52,806 nt of DNA from Acrasis kona (taxonomy: Eukaryota > Heterolobosea > Eutetramitea > Acrasida > Acrasidae). The position numbers and the translations under genes were made by a program. Position 1 is the first letter of the stretch. Each line of letters starts with the position of its first letter. Shown here one piece after another: positions 11,118 to 22,089 of the stretch. The stretch covers positions 1 through 52,806 of the forward strand of contig JAOPGA020000535.1 in the NCBI GenBank assembly GCA_026419775.2, in the 5' to 3' direction. Under the pieces are notes generated by a model. The model did not search any database. It saw only the letters and a program-made list of their open reading frames with translations, and was not told the origin of the DNA.

Positions 11118-12074
11118 ATGGGTAATAGCCACACTGCTACTAACAGCCAGCAAATACAGAGAATTGATGCCCCGAAGTGTCTTGATAATCAGCTTGTCGT
11201 CTCCACCCCTATCTTTGGCGTCAAGTCGTTGTCATTCGACCATTCTTGGATTATCGTGGAAAGTACACCAGCAACGATGCTTGCCATGCACAGCATCTCT
11301 CAAGACATACTTACAATAGAAAGTATGTTCAGCTGTAAAGATTTGCAGCAACATGTTTCAGAATCACTTAGCAATCGATCAAGCTTGCCTGGATTTACAT
11401 CCAAAGAGCCTATTAACATATTGTTTCAGGATAGAGAAGCCGTTATGAGCCAATGTGACTACATCAGTAATGAAAGAAGTGTAAGATGTACCACATGCTT
11501 CGTCTCGAACGGATACCCACTAATGTTCAATATTACTTTTATTACATGCGAAGATCGCCATCACGGCATGTCTTTGCGAGATTTGCCATCTTTCATTGTT
11601 CTAGAAGATTACGCCAACACCAAGACAGAATCTTATAAGGACGAGGAGATTTCATTTTCATACCCACAAGGATTTAGATTTAATAAAATTACCAAAACTG
11701 AGTTTTCATTGTGGTCTCCAATTCAACATTCAAGCAATGGAAGTGTGATTGAGAATGTGATAATTGATCAAATTACTTTGGAAAGAGCAACCACTCTACA
11801 GCGACAGATGGAATACATCCTTGATGATATGTGCAGTTCTTTTACAAAGCTAGAGCGCATCAATATTGAGGAGGTGGTCATGTGCGGTAATAGAGAAGCT
11901 ATTAAAGCAAAGATTTGCTACAAGATTCAAAAGATTGAGGTAAGCCAAATTCTGTATCTGTTAGGAGGTAGAAGAAGATTCTTACTGGTTATGTACAATT
12001 CATCCGTTGGTTTTAAATTAGAAAAAATCATCGACCAGATAGCGAAGAGCATCAGGATACAGTGGGCATTATAA
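11118..12074 (+). CDS. hypothetical N-myristoylated protein
   Basis: A 318-residue single-exon protein beginning MGNSHTATNS. Gly2 with Ser/small residues after it is a classic N-myristoylation site, suggesting membrane association. The middle contains EISFSYPQGFRFNKITKTEF, a strand pattern reminiscent of PsbP/Mog1-like folds, and the protein ends RIQWAL. No enzymatic motif is evident and no family is firmly recognised. AATAATAAA follows the stop as a probable polyA signal. Confidence 0.65.
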   Translation: MGNSHTATNSQQIQRIDAPKCLDNQLVVSTPIFGVKSLSFDHSWIIVESTPATMLAMHSISQDILTIESMFSCKDLQQHVSESLSNRSSLPGFTSKEPINILFQDREAVMSQCDYISNERSVRCTTCFVSNGYPLMFNITFITCEDRHHGMSLRDLPSFIVLEDYANTKTESYKDEEISFSYPQGFRFNKITKTEFSLWSPIQHSSNGSVIENVIIDQITLERATTLQRQMEYILDDMCSSFTKLERINIEEVVMCGNREAIKAKICYKIQKIEVSQILYLLGGRRRFLLVMYNSSVGFKLEKIIDQIAKSIRIQWAL

Positions 12075-12246
12075 ATAATAAATGTATGTACAAGTAATAA
12101 ATATGAATTTGTTTTACTGACTGTGGGGGTCATTTGAGTTATCTCAGAGCAACAATTTTGTTTCGCCATTAGTTCGGTAAACCGTTTTTGTTCGGTCCAT
12201 ATGCATCAACAAAATGTGAAATATTTTTCTTGTATCTTTATTTGTA

Positions 12247-13065
12247 ATGACAACAGTTGGAGTCAACGAGACAATCAAATTTCTAAGGGGAGTTCTTCCT
12301 AATGCACCAGCTAACGTTTTGGAGATAGGCTGTGGAAAAGGCCACGTTGCTAAAAGACTAAGCGATCTTGGGTATACCGTAACAGCGATTGACACAAATG
12401 AGTCTGCGATCAAGTTTGCACAAGGTCTTGGCGTCAACGCCCATGTGTCCAATATATTAAAATATCAGACGGATCAAAAATTTGATGCGATCGTTGGAGT
12501 TAGAGCCCTACACCATGTTTCGGATCTCTCACTTGCTGTCACATCCATCAAAAACCTATTGAAGAGCGGAGGAGTGTTTGCTCTTGAGGAATTTAGTAGA
12601 GAAAACATTGACCACAACACTGCAAAATGGTACTACGACTCCGAATACCTTCTTGAAGCATCAGGATCTATCATAAGCAGGCAAAATGCAGATTTATTGC
12701 GCAACCCAAAAAAGACCCCAGAACTAGAAGATACATCCCCACAAGTCAGATGGAACAATAGACACACCGGTCACCAGCCTCCACTCCATACAGGTCAAGA
12801 CATGCTCAATGAAGTCTTAAAACAATTTGGTGCTGAGTCCGTAAGATTCCAAACTGCTCCTTACTTCTTCCGTTACATCATCTCTGGCATTGAGGATAAA
12901 ATATCGTTTGATAAAGTTGAGAAGACTGAATCTGATGCCAACAGGTTAGCAGAGTTGTATTTAAAGATCGAAGAGGATACGATTGAGGAATCAAAGATCA
13001 AGCCGATGGGTGTAAGGATTTCTGTCACGTTGAGAGATGGTTGTCTTACTTATTTTTTATTGTAA
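12247..13065 (+). CDS. class I SAM-dependent methyltransferase
   Basis: A 272-residue protein with the Rossmann SAM-binding motifs in order: motif I VLEIGCGKGHVAKRL (residues ~28-42), acidic loop VTAIDTN, FDAIVGVRALHHVSD (motif II/IV region) and LLKSGGVFALEEF (motif III). This is the layout of the UbiE/Coq5 and Methyltransf_11 group. The substrate cannot be read from sequence. The C-terminal half (HTGHQPPLHTGQDML) may form the substrate pocket. No signal peptide or introns are seen. The gene sits about 170 bp downstream of the myristoylated protein gene, in the same direction. Confidence 0.85.
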   Translation: MTTVGVNETIKFLRGVLPNAPANVLEIGCGKGHVAKRLSDLGYTVTAIDTNESAIKFAQGLGVNAHVSNILKYQTDQKFDAIVGVRALHHVSDLSLAVTSIKNLLKSGGVFALEEFSRENIDHNTAKWYYDSEYLLEASGSIISRQNADLLRNPKKTPELEDTSPQVRWNNRHTGHQPPLHTGQDMLNEVLKQFGAESVRFQTAPYFFRYIISGIEDKISFDKVEKTESDANRLAELYLKIEEDTIEESKIKPMGVRISVTLRDGCLTYFLL

Positions 13066-13162
13066 TAAAGTCATGTACTTTTAAGGCTAGTATTTTTTTA
13101 TAATAGATTTTACGTTTTTGAACAAATCAATATTGACTACAGTTTAAATAATAAATAATAAC

Positions 13163-13870
13163 ATGAAGACAGCACTATCAATATTATTAGTAGCTACACT
13201 TGCATACTGCGGTAGTATTGTGATTCCAGTGAGTGTAGATTCAAAATATGTTTGCGAAACAACAGGTTGCAAAGGAGGACCTGGAGGACCTTATGTGATT
13301 AGTAATCCATCCAACTCATGGCAGTATTTCTTCTTTGGATATGACATTTCAAAGCTAAAAGGTGCCGGGTACATCTCGCAAGCGTGGTTGATGTTCAAGG
13401 CACCATACCCAATCATCCAAGATGTAGAGAACCAACCTACTGCTAACGTAGGCGTGGTCTTCTTGCCAGTAGGTAAGACAGTTCCAACATCTGATACCGC
13501 AAAGGGAGATGACTTGGGAGCACTTACATACCAAACCAGAGCCGATATTGCCTTCGACACAACAGGATCTGGATTAGCTTTGGAAGTTTCATCATACTTG
13601 AACAAACTAGTAGCAGCAGGAGCAAATCAATTCGCAATCAATCTACTCGAAACAAACGGTGGATCCATAACGATCCAATCATACCAAGCAGACGCAAATG
13701 CTTCAGTATTGGTCGTCACAACACAACCCATCCAACAAAATGTCGCAGCAAGCAACATTACAGACTCCACCCTAGCACCAATCAAAACCAAGAGTGATGG
13801 ATCTCTCGCAAAAGTCACAACACTCGCCACCATTATTGCAGGAATTGGTCTAATCAAATTACTACTGTAG
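13163..13870 (+). CDS. GPI-anchor-like secreted beta-sandwich protein
   Basis: A 235-residue protein with an N-terminal signal peptide (MKTALSILLVATLAYCGS) and a C-terminal hydrophobic tail (LATIIAGIGLIKLLL) after a polar Ser/Thr/Lys region, the arrangement of a GPI-anchored surface protein. The mature part has regular beta strands (GYISQAWLMFKAP, NVGVVFLPVGK, ASVLVVTTQP) of the kind seen in DNRLRE/CBM96-like domains. One Cys pair (VCETTGC) lies near the N-terminus. AATAATAAATAATA precedes the ATG. Cell-surface binding or adhesion is inferred only. Confidence 0.7.
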   Translation: MKTALSILLVATLAYCGSIVIPVSVDSKYVCETTGCKGGPGGPYVISNPSNSWQYFFFGYDISKLKGAGYISQAWLMFKAPYPIIQDVENQPTANVGVVFLPVGKTVPTSDTAKGDDLGALTYQTRADIAFDTTGSGLALEVSSYLNKLVAAGANQFAINLLETNGGSITIQSYQADANASVLVVTTQPIQQNVAASNITDSTLAPIKTKSDGSLAKVTTLATIIAGIGLIKLLL

Positions 13871-13894
13871 ATTAATAATAACACACATTTTTTA

Positions 13895-16280
13895 TTACAA
13901 TTCATCTGATTTATTTTCATCCTCATTCGATTCCTTTCCATGTTTCCCTCTTAAGATTCTCATCATTGTTTGTTCCATGAGTGGCTTAAAAGTACTGCTG
14001 TCCACCGAACACGTGACGTACGTCACGATATCCGTTCTGGTTGTCTTCTCCATGAATTGTCTCTTTATGAATTCAATGTTCCTGGACACATACCTGCTGC
14101 CCATCTCATGGTAATGTTTATATCTTCCTTTTCTTATCGAGGTGTAGACTTCGTTTGGTTTTCTCTGCGGCGTGCATGATGATGTGTCATTCGGAGTGGT
14201 CAACTTTCTCAACTTGATTGTTGTTTTTTGATTAGAAGGATTGGACTCGATCCATTCTTCGTAGAATTTGAACACTTCGCTTTCGTCGACGGCTCCGTAT
14301 CTTAAAAGTAACGCTCTCCATACAATTTCGCTGTTGGATAAAATGTACCATTCTTGGTTGACTTGGTTGAGATTACAAAGGTCGCGTGCTTCTAGGAACA
14401 TGCATACGTATAGTAATGCATCTTGTGGTAGGTTCATTAACGATCCAAAGTATTCCTTATTTGCTGGATAAGTGTCCGTGTCGCTGCATCCATCATCGGT
14501 CCTATAAAAAAAATTAATGACACCGAGTGAGTGATGGTTACTTACCTTTCGTCATAGTAGGAGTTAACGGTCATGACTTGATCAATGTCGTCTTCGCCGA
14601 TAACTTTGCCTGTGATTGCGTATGACGATACTGAGGCTAATTGAGAGTTGACGGCGTCGGATTGTTCCTCTACCAACTTTCTAAAAACTGAAGATCTTCT
14701 TCTAACAATGGGTGTGTCTAATCTCATCGTCAAGGGTTCCATGGGTGAAGGTCCCAGGACATTCTATGAATGTTGATTAATGTAGAAAATGAAACACATA
14801 CTGGTTGTGTAAGTTCATTGTTGGTTTTGCTTGATCCATTTTTGCGTCGCTTTTTTAAGAACTTTTTTAATCCTCTTTCCTTCTTGTTGGGAGAGTTTGG
14901 TGACTCGTCGTCGGAAAATGTATAGAGCGTGTCTTGTTGGGAAACTTGTTGTGTTGGGGTTTGCATCAAAAGCATCTCGGTCTGTGAGGCAACTCGGGCT
15001 GCAATTAGGTTTGGCAAGAAAGTAGCCTATTAATGTTAGAAGCTTGAAAATGAATTATTTACTTGTCTATTTTCCTTTGGGTTCAATCGTAGATCTTTAG
15101 GAAGATCAGGAAAAACACCACTAAGGTCCCATGTGGATATCTTCTCTAAGAATACATCTTGTTTGTTTAAAAATAAAAAAACAGGAGTATCAGTAAAGTA
15201 AGACGAGTTGACAATTTCATCAAAGAGGAGAAGAGATTCGCGAAGACGGTTAGTGCGTCCATCCTCATACAAGACTTGATTATACTCACTAAGTGCAACT
15301 ACAAAGATAACAGCGCTAACGTTCTACACAACAATTGGACAAAACAAATTCAACAAGACTTACGGAGAATGCATGTATCCATTTTTTTCTTTCATTTCTT
15401 TGACTTCCCATCAGGACAATTTTTACTGGTTTGTATTTTAACTGCGTCTCTACAAAATTGTCGTCGGGACCTACATGACCGCTCTTCCTCTTTTTTTTTA
15501 CTTTGATGGGTACATAGATCTCTGAGTCTACTATCCCGGTGGTTTTTACTCTAACCCTAAAAATGTCTCTCATTGATGGCACGTAGTTTGGTTGGATAAT
15601 TCTATTGATTTCATGAAACCAGTATTTTGCACTTTCCATGTATTCTAGCTCTAACTCATTTCTGCGCTGGTAAGTCTGTTGTATGGCGGGTACTTTTGAC
15701 CATAAAAATGATATCTGCTTCGCTGCAGTCTACAAGTGTTACAAAGCAAGAGGTTTTTAAAAGTTACGTAGTCAAGGTGCCAGTCTTCCAACCCAATGGC
15801 ATGTTCCCTTTGTACTGAAATTACATCCAAAGCTTCTCTAATTTCAGGGTTGTTGGCAAGATCCAAATCGTCTATACGTTAAATCATCAAGTTCTTAATT
15901 CATCTTACAATTAAAAGTATTTATGGCACCATTTATAAGACTATGCATGGCTAACAATGTATTTCTAAAATGTTTATGCTTTATATTACCGACTTTAGTT
16001 ACCTGTGTATTATAGGTATGAAACTTTTGCGAGTGTCCTCGCAGTATAAACTATTTACATAATCTTCCTCAAGATCTCTTGGGTCTATCAAGGAAGATGT
16101 TGTTTCATGTCTATTTCTGCACTTCTTAGTTCCATACATGTGCATGAGCTGCTTGAACATTGTTGCCTTTCCACCCTCACCAGCTCCAAGAAATACAATT
16201 TTGGTCGCATTCTTATTCCCCTTCTCATTAAAGGCATGAGAATGTGCTGGGTTGATATGGTTGCTTAGCTGAGCACCCAT
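13895..16280 (-). CDS. heterotrimeric G-protein alpha-like protein with an F-box region inserted in the GTPase domain
   Basis: Eight exons (16280-16003, 15964-15909, 15871-15768, 15729-15364, 15323-15063, 15026-14802, 14763-14546, 14501-13895) with 36-44-nt introns join in frame to about 704 residues, twice the usual G-alpha length. It starts MGAQLSN (myristoylation). Motifs: P-loop GAGEGGKAT (usual GAGESGKST), switch I RVKTTGI intact, switch II LMGSQRNERKKW (usual DVGGQRSERKKW, so the G3 Asp is lost), G4 NKQD intact at ~320, and G5 TCSVD at ~666 (usual TCAT). Between G4 and G5, where G-alpha normally has about 55 residues, there are ~345. They include a basic Lys-rich stretch and a clear F-box (LPQDALLYVCMFLEARDLCN, ~527-572). 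FIKRQF then resumes the G-alpha fold. Weak or absent GTP hydrolysis and coupling to SCF ubiquitin ligase are inferred. Confidence 0.85.
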
Positions 16281-16440
16281 TGGGCTTTAATCTCTATTTT
16301 TTTTGTTACTTCAAATGTCTCTTCTTTACAATCATCATACATCCCTCCTAGTTTGGACTCCTCGACACTACTTGATTGGTAGGAGCGATGTGAATCATTG
16401 CGAACTGAAACAACGCATATTAAAAAGAACATGAAATTTA

Positions 16441-17516
16441 TTATAATATAGCACTTGCGTTAGTATTAGTGTTGATTGTTGGTGAGTGGAGGTATTTATC
16501 GAAATGCTTCCTGGCTACTTTAATGTTGAGATGGGCCGTGGCACTCTGGATTGCAGGATCAGATATAATGACCATAATGTAAGTATTTGGAGTGAATCCT
16601 TCTATGTAAGCCGCTAAAAACGGAATTCTTCACATCCATGGATTGGAACTGTGCTTGTGTCTTTGAACAGGATAGCTTGAACTGTTTTATAATGTTGGAA
16701 ATCTTTTCGAAACGATGCACGTCAGGATGGTCCTTGCTTGTAGAATGTGCAATGACTAGGAACGTTGCCCTCTCAAATAGAACNACTTCATCAGCTCCAC
16801 ATATTTTGGTGAAATTATCCAAGTTTGCTTCTATGGTTTTAATGTTTGGTATTAGAGAATACACAATGTCGCTCCAAGCCTTGTATAATGTCTCATCCCA
16901 CATGCTTGTTTTGAAACAAGTGATCTTCATTGGTGAGGAAAGTTTCTTTAGCTATTGGATGTGTGTATTAATATTTTAAAAAGTTATTTTGAAAATTTTA
17001 CCTCAGTTTCTTTTTTTCTAAATGTTTTTTCCCTACTCTCCTCTGGTACTAGATCCATTTTATGAACCAAGCAGAACACTTTTGCATTTCTAGAGTTTTG
17101 CATGATGGCCTCAAGACAGTCATGGTAATAAGCCAAATCTTTTGCCAGTTCTATACTTTCTACATCAAACACATAAATGAGAACTTCAACATTTCTAAAT
17201 ATGTGGTCCCTTTGTGATTCTAGATATGTCTCCATGAAACCCTCTTGCCCTCCACAATCCCATAAATTCAATGTAAGGTTTCCAAGAAATTTAACATGCG
17301 AGTGTTCTACGTCAACTGATTAATGTGTTATTGATTGTATTTAGTATTGATCATCATACTTGTTGCACCTAGCCTCATTGTGTCTCGGGCAATGTAATTG
17401 GCAAAAATAATAGAACGCATAGTTGTTTTACCACTTTCACTCCTGCCCATTAGCAGAACCTTTTATGATTAATATCGTATTCGCATCGTTTATACCTTCT
17501 TCTTCACTGTCGACAT
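16441..17516 (-). CDS. RRAGA: RagA/B-type small GTPase (Gtr1 homologue), one apparent frameshift
   Basis: Exons 17516-17496 (only seven codons, MSTVKKK), 17459-17360, 17315-17002 and 16951 onward, with introns of 36, 44 and 50 nt. The sequence is nearly identical in pattern to animal RagA: P-loop [87 protein letters not shown] and [17 protein letters not shown]. RagA/B with RagC/D recruits TORC1 to lysosomes in response to amino acids. Near 16606-16613 the frame changes by one base. The alternate frame continues the family pattern to TAA at 16441-16443. An ambiguous base (16784) lies nearby, so a sequencing error is more likely than a real lesion. Confidence 0.9.
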
Positions 17517-17585
17517 ATTCGTTTGATAAAATGCAGTTGCTTATTACAAAATATTATAGGAATTGATTGTTCAGACTTTTATTAT

Positions 17586-18751
17586 CTACATTGACATCTT
17601 TTCAATAAGTTGGCGAATCTCCCTCGTATTGGAGTGGTTTTCACCAAGTACATATTTCATGATATTACAAGATTTTTCAAGACACTCCCTTGCTTTTATT
17701 ACCTCACCTATCCAGTACTGGTAAAGACCATACACCTGAAAAACTCTTCCTGTTTCAATGTGATTTTCTCCATATCTTTGAATCTCAAGGTTCAATATAT
17801 GTTCGAACATGTGATTAGCTTCAAAGATTTTCTCCTCATCCAGATCCTCTAAATCTAACCGCTTTGGATGACCAACGGGTGCTTCATTTTTGCTTTCATC
17901 TTCTTCCTTATAATCAGTTTCCCGATTGACAGCCAATAAAAGTTGTTTCGACCAAATGTCGACAACCTTTCTCAAAAAATCAATTGCCTTATCCATTTTA
18001 CCTTGTGATGCAAACACATTACCAAGATTAAAGTATCCATATGTCGTTATAAGATGATCTGTGCCATGTATTAAAGCAAGATAATAACTCTTTGAAAATT
18101 AGAACAAAAAAATAATAGCACACTAACACTTGTAGCCAAATGTTCAATAGCTTTTTCGATTTCTTGTTTGTTGACATACAAAAGACCTAAATTTTGGTGA
18201 AGCTCCGCTTTTACAGTATTAGGACACTCTGAATTCTTCATTATAGTCCAGTTGGCTATTCCCAAAAACTCTTCTGCTTGTTGATAATGTCTAAGAGCTT
18301 TTCATTTCAATCTACAACAAGTCATGGAGTTACTTACCTTGGTGAGCTTTGGATAACAAGAAGTACGGTTCCACCTGCTGAATTGAATTTGGACCATATA
18401 GTTCTTGAACAAATTGGAGAGTTTTAAGACCACCTGATATGGCACCTTTGTTATCTCCTTCGTGAAGTAACATGGTGGATTCGCTTAGTGCAACATCAAT
18501 TATAGCTACAAGTCCCAGCTCCAAACTTTCCAAATGTTTTTGTCTCTCCTCTTGAACTCCTGGACCAGCTACCCTCAAGCTGCTGTTCATACCACTTAAT
18601 GATCCAAATGGGGTGTTCAACAACACCAATAGTTCTTTGAATTTGGTTTCTAGTGCGGGCCAATCGACACTAGGCTGACCATTGCCATCGCTTTGGTCTG
18701 TTAGTTTTTGTAGTTCAATTTATCTTACAGATGGTTTGACTCACTTTTCAT
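17586..18751 (-). CDS. ZMYND12-like TPR axonemal protein lacking the MYND finger
   Basis: Four exons (18751-18745, 18697-18338, 18297-18128, 18089-17586) give about 346 residues. The first exon would be only 7 nt (ATGAAAA). The TPR array follows animal ZMYND12 closely in order: EERQKHLESLELG, LQFVQELYGPNSIQQVEPYF, ELHQNLGLLYVNKQEIEKA, GYFNLGNVFASQGKMDKAID, then C-terminal repeats. ZMYND12 works with TTC29 in sperm and ciliary axonemes. The animal N-terminal MYND zinc finger is absent. The protein begins where the family resumes after it (VDWPALETKFKEL). An acidic insert (ETDYKEEDESKNE) lies mid-protein. The tiny exon is the weakest part of the model. Confidence 0.75.
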
Positions 18752-18966
18752 TTATTGTAATGAAAAAGCGCCTTCACTTTACAAATCAACTGTACCTGAT
18801 ACATACTCAAAATACGAGAGTGCAATGTAGAAAATTGGGTAGAAACGAAATAGTAGACATTTAGATGGCACAAAAGTCGATAAGAGTTGACTGGTACATT
18901 AGCATCGCTGTTGTTCCTTTTTGTAATTTCGTACACTTAACACAGAGCTAGTAAACCATCAAAGTA

Positions 18967-21162
18967 ATGGATAATAATCTACGTTACGGCTGTCATATAC
19001 TTAATGATTCGATCTTTGTTCATTCGCTAGAGTGCGAGTTACAACCTCCATTCCATTGTTTTGCACAGACAAGCCTCGAATTTCGGATATACTTTGATCA
19101 TCAAGTGTGGAAAAATATTAATGAAGGGAAAACCACACATGAAAATTACATTATTACACACAAAATCGAAGGGTCACAATTGAACATTTCAATCAATTGC
19201 TTTCAGACGTCTGAATTTTTTATCGAAAGCCTGAGGACTATTTCGATTAAACGGATAGACATACGAGACACTTTATCGCGTTGTAACAACTTGAACGAGA
19301 TGACTTTGGACATTTCTGTTCGAAACAGGATAAACGCAATTGTAGGCAAAGAGATGCCGCGCGAAGTATTATTCGATGTTGTTTTCATTTTTCAAGACAC
19401 ACAGGAGCACATTGCGGACAACTTTGGTATATTCAAAGGGCTCAAACGCATGCTTGGGCAGTCAAATATGAAGCCAATCTTCAAGTATCATCAAGAAACC
19501 GGTTTATCACTTTTAAGAGCGATCCACAAATGCCCAAGAGTGACCCCTTCCACAGTTGCCTACTCCTTCGAGTTGAGTGACAAAAGTAAGAGAGTCATCG
19601 AACGTTATATATCATTTGTCGTTATGTACCTATCGGCAGATCACCTCGGCACATACTTTTCGCGTCTGACAAAGACGAACTTATCCGGAATGAGCCTTGA
19701 ATATGTACTGCAACTTGGTTGCTTTTTTAAAAACGACCACATACTACAAATTGCTCACCTTCTCACCAGTCATTTCCCACTGACTGTAGAGGAGGCCTAT
19801 GAGTATATACTGAGAGGGGCCATAATGACCGGAGAACGGGAATACATAAACAAAATGATTGCCAAAATGAAAATGGAAATAACAGAAAACAATATAAAGA
19901 CCAGAGCCAAAAAATATGGCGTTGACTACTTCTCAATGATGAGAGGTAACATCAGTGCGATCGACGCATTTTGTGCAATCAGACTTGTCATTCGAAACAA
20001 GAAGTCTGCCAAGTTGGTCCGATCATTAGATGAATTTGAGTTGCTCCAATTGATTATCCTCGTCAGCGACTATTTTGTTTTCGATGCAACATTATGCTCC
20101 AATCAAATAATATTCATCCTTGACAATAAAAAAATGGCATTTTCGGTTGGATACTCCCACAAGGTGGCAATGATAGTCATTGGTTCAGAGATCCCAAACG
20201 TACTCAACAGGTTCTCTCGCGTAAACTTTGAGCGAGAACAGTTGAAGGCACTCGTTGAAGAGATAGTTCAAACAAAAAGCGTTATGATGCTTCAAGAATG
20301 TATTGATACCTTTGGAATTCATACAATATGGGAGTTCCTACAAGAGGACATTTTCAAGGACGGTAACGAAAACTTCATTCCAAGCATTTTGAGAATGGGA
20401 CCGGAACTACATGTGTATATTGGCTCCATTGTAGGATTCGGATTTGATTTCAAAAACACTAAGGCCATTCATGCCCTGTTGCGCCTTGATGTACAAAATG
20501 TGATACTCTCCGACACCATTAGACATTTTGTTCTCAAAAATATTGAGAGATGGTTGACCGAGGGTAATCTCCGTAATTTCGCCGAGTTATTGAACACCAT
20601 GGATAAGGACTTTGCAATTCCAATAATTAGACAGACTTCCGTAATTCTAGAGAAATCCTTGGCTGAAAGCAGGAAACAATGGTTTCGATACGGAGCAGAG
20701 GGGAACATCAAGCAGGCCTTGTTGTATCTTTACGATAAGTTGCTATTAATCGAAGAGGACATATCAACCACCATTAGTTACCTAAGCGATATTGATGAGG
20801 ACTTCACATTATCCAGACATTTGAAGAGGAAGATCTCCACTGGTGAAGCCCAGTATGTTCAATCGTTTTTCTTGGACAATCCCAGCATGCAAAAGATGCT
20901 GTCAATAAACACCAGATGGCAAAAGGCCACATGGAGCATCCTTAAATATGGGCTCCGAGCTGAAACCGAAGACCTTCAGACTTGCGATATAATAAAGATT
21001 ATTTGCATGATTGCAAATAAATATCAGATAGAGGACAAGGAGTTGTTTCAGCAGGCATTGACAGTTGCCAAACAGATCAGGGACCACAGCACTAGTAGGC
21101 CAGCTAGGGACATAGCAGAGTATCTATGTAAGAGAAGTCTGAACGACCTTATACAAGATTGA
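18967..21162 (+). CDS. large hypothetical protein with BTB/POZ-like region
   Basis: An intronless 731-residue protein. Around residues 135-290 the order DVVFIFQDTQEHIADNF ... RYISFVVMYLSADHL ... LEYVLQLGCFFKNDHILQIA follows the pattern of a BTB/POZ domain (conserved DV, then the helical elements ending in a 'lA..f....l' segment). The rest is a long alpha-helical region without recognisable repeats. It is divergently transcribed from the ZMYND12-like gene with about 215 bp between the starts. A cullin-3 adaptor or scaffold role is only possible. The later two-thirds match nothing I recognise. Confidence 0.6.
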   Translation: MDNNLRYGCHILNDSIFVHSLECELQPPFHCFAQTSLEFRIYFDHQVWKNINEGKTTHENYIITHKIEGSQLNISINCFQTSEFFIESLRTISIKRIDIRDTLSRCNNLNEMTLDISVRNRINAIVGKEMPREVLFDVVFIFQDTQEHIADNFGIFKGLKRMLGQSNMKPIFKYHQETGLSLLRAIHKCPRVTPSTVAYSFELSDKSKRVIERYISFVVMYLSADHLGTYFSRLTKTNLSGMSLEYVLQLGCFFKNDHILQIAHLLTSHFPLTVEEAYEYILRGAIMTGEREYINKMIAKMKMEITENNIKTRAKKYGVDYFSMMRGNISAIDAFCAIRLVIRNKKSAKLVRSLDEFELLQLIILVSDYFVFDATLCSNQIIFILDNKKMAFSVGYSHKVAMIVIGSEIPNVLNRFSRVNFEREQLKALVEEIVQTKSVMMLQECIDTFGIHTIWEFLQEDIFKDGNENFIPSILRMGPELHVYIGSIVGFGFDFKNTKAIHALLRLDVQNVILSDTIRHFVLKNIERWLTEGNLRNFAELLNTMDKDFAIPIIRQTSVILEKSLAESRKQWFRYGAEGNIKQALLYLYDKLLLIEEDISTTISYLSDIDEDFTLSRHLKRKISTGEAQYVQSFFLDNPSMQKMLSINTRWQKATWSILKYGLRAETEDLQTCDIIKIICMIANKYQIEDKELFQQALTVAKQIRDHSTSRPARDIAEYLCKRSLNDLIQD

Positions 21163-21239
21163 ATAATATTTATAATAAAAATTTTGCAGTCTGGAAACAA
21201 TGATGTTAAATAATTGTAATAACAGGGGTTTGAAATCTA

Positions 21240-22055
21240 AAAATATGCGACGCAGCACGATGAATGTCGACATTTTACTGGTATATATTGTTGATGTAAC
21301 AAATATAATTTGACAGTAACAACAAACAAATGAAATTTACAGTCTGTGCTACAGAGGACTTCGCCACAGTAAAGAAGAAGAAAGGATCCACATAAGTACC
21401 AAGAAGGTCTCAAATACAAAAGTGGGTTATAGCAGCATAAAGTGGGTGTGATAAATTTTAGTTATATTGTAATATTCCTTTTTTATTTGTTTGACTGTTT
21501 TTATTGGTTCTTGTACTTGTCTTGAACTCCAAAGTTAACAACCACAAATAGAACATTTGTCTCAAGCCAAGAATTACACTGTTTGAACGACACTGACTTC
21601 CTTGAGGATAGCTTCTTTCTGAGTAGAGAGGAAGCAGCATTTGGGATACATTCGTAACTTAGAAGAGTTGCACGAATTGGAATTCTTTGATAATGACGAA
21701 CAACAAGTTAGTATAACAGCAACATTATCCTTAACAATAATTGTAGCAAATTGAAAATGATTAGAATCAAATCATTAGTGACCCAGCAACACCAAGTTAC
21801 GAACTATTTAATGATATTGGAGAAGTCTCCCCATATCTATCCATCCAACAAGTTTTTCTAGCCCACCCAGTGTCCAGCAACCATATAATCGATAGTTTCA
21901 CCAATGGCCTTCTAGATACCATTCATGGAAAACGCAGAAGCAAATTGGCCAATTGGTTTAAAGAATTCTGCAGAATTCACAATTACCATACTAATAGAAA
22001 GAAGTGGCGCGATAAACTCTACCACTTGTACCACTCGTACCTACTCTCTCTGTGA
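21240..22055 (+). CDS. probable small spliced gene, structure unresolved
   Basis: The last ~100 codons (about 21771-22055) read well: SDPATPSYELFNDIGEVSPY, then NGLLDTIHGKRRSKLANWFK, ending YHSYLLSL and stop. An AG precedes them at about 21770. A preceding stretch (LEELHELEFFDNDEQQ, ending 21709) could be joined by a GTTAGT...TTAG intron of about 60 nt. Further upstream another frame (SSQELHCLNDTDFLEDSFFL) also looks coding but needs a frame change. I cannot produce one clean model. Either there are extra short introns or the gene is decaying. No family is recognised. Confidence 0.35.
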
Positions 22056-22089
22056 TCCTTGAATGGTTTTATCTCAGTATGGCGGTGCG

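Noticed and set aside
13895-13912. C-terminal SDEL of the G-alpha/F-box protein as an ER retention signal
   Set aside because: The protein has no signal peptide and begins with a myristoylation site, so the tail is cytosolic and probably coincidental.
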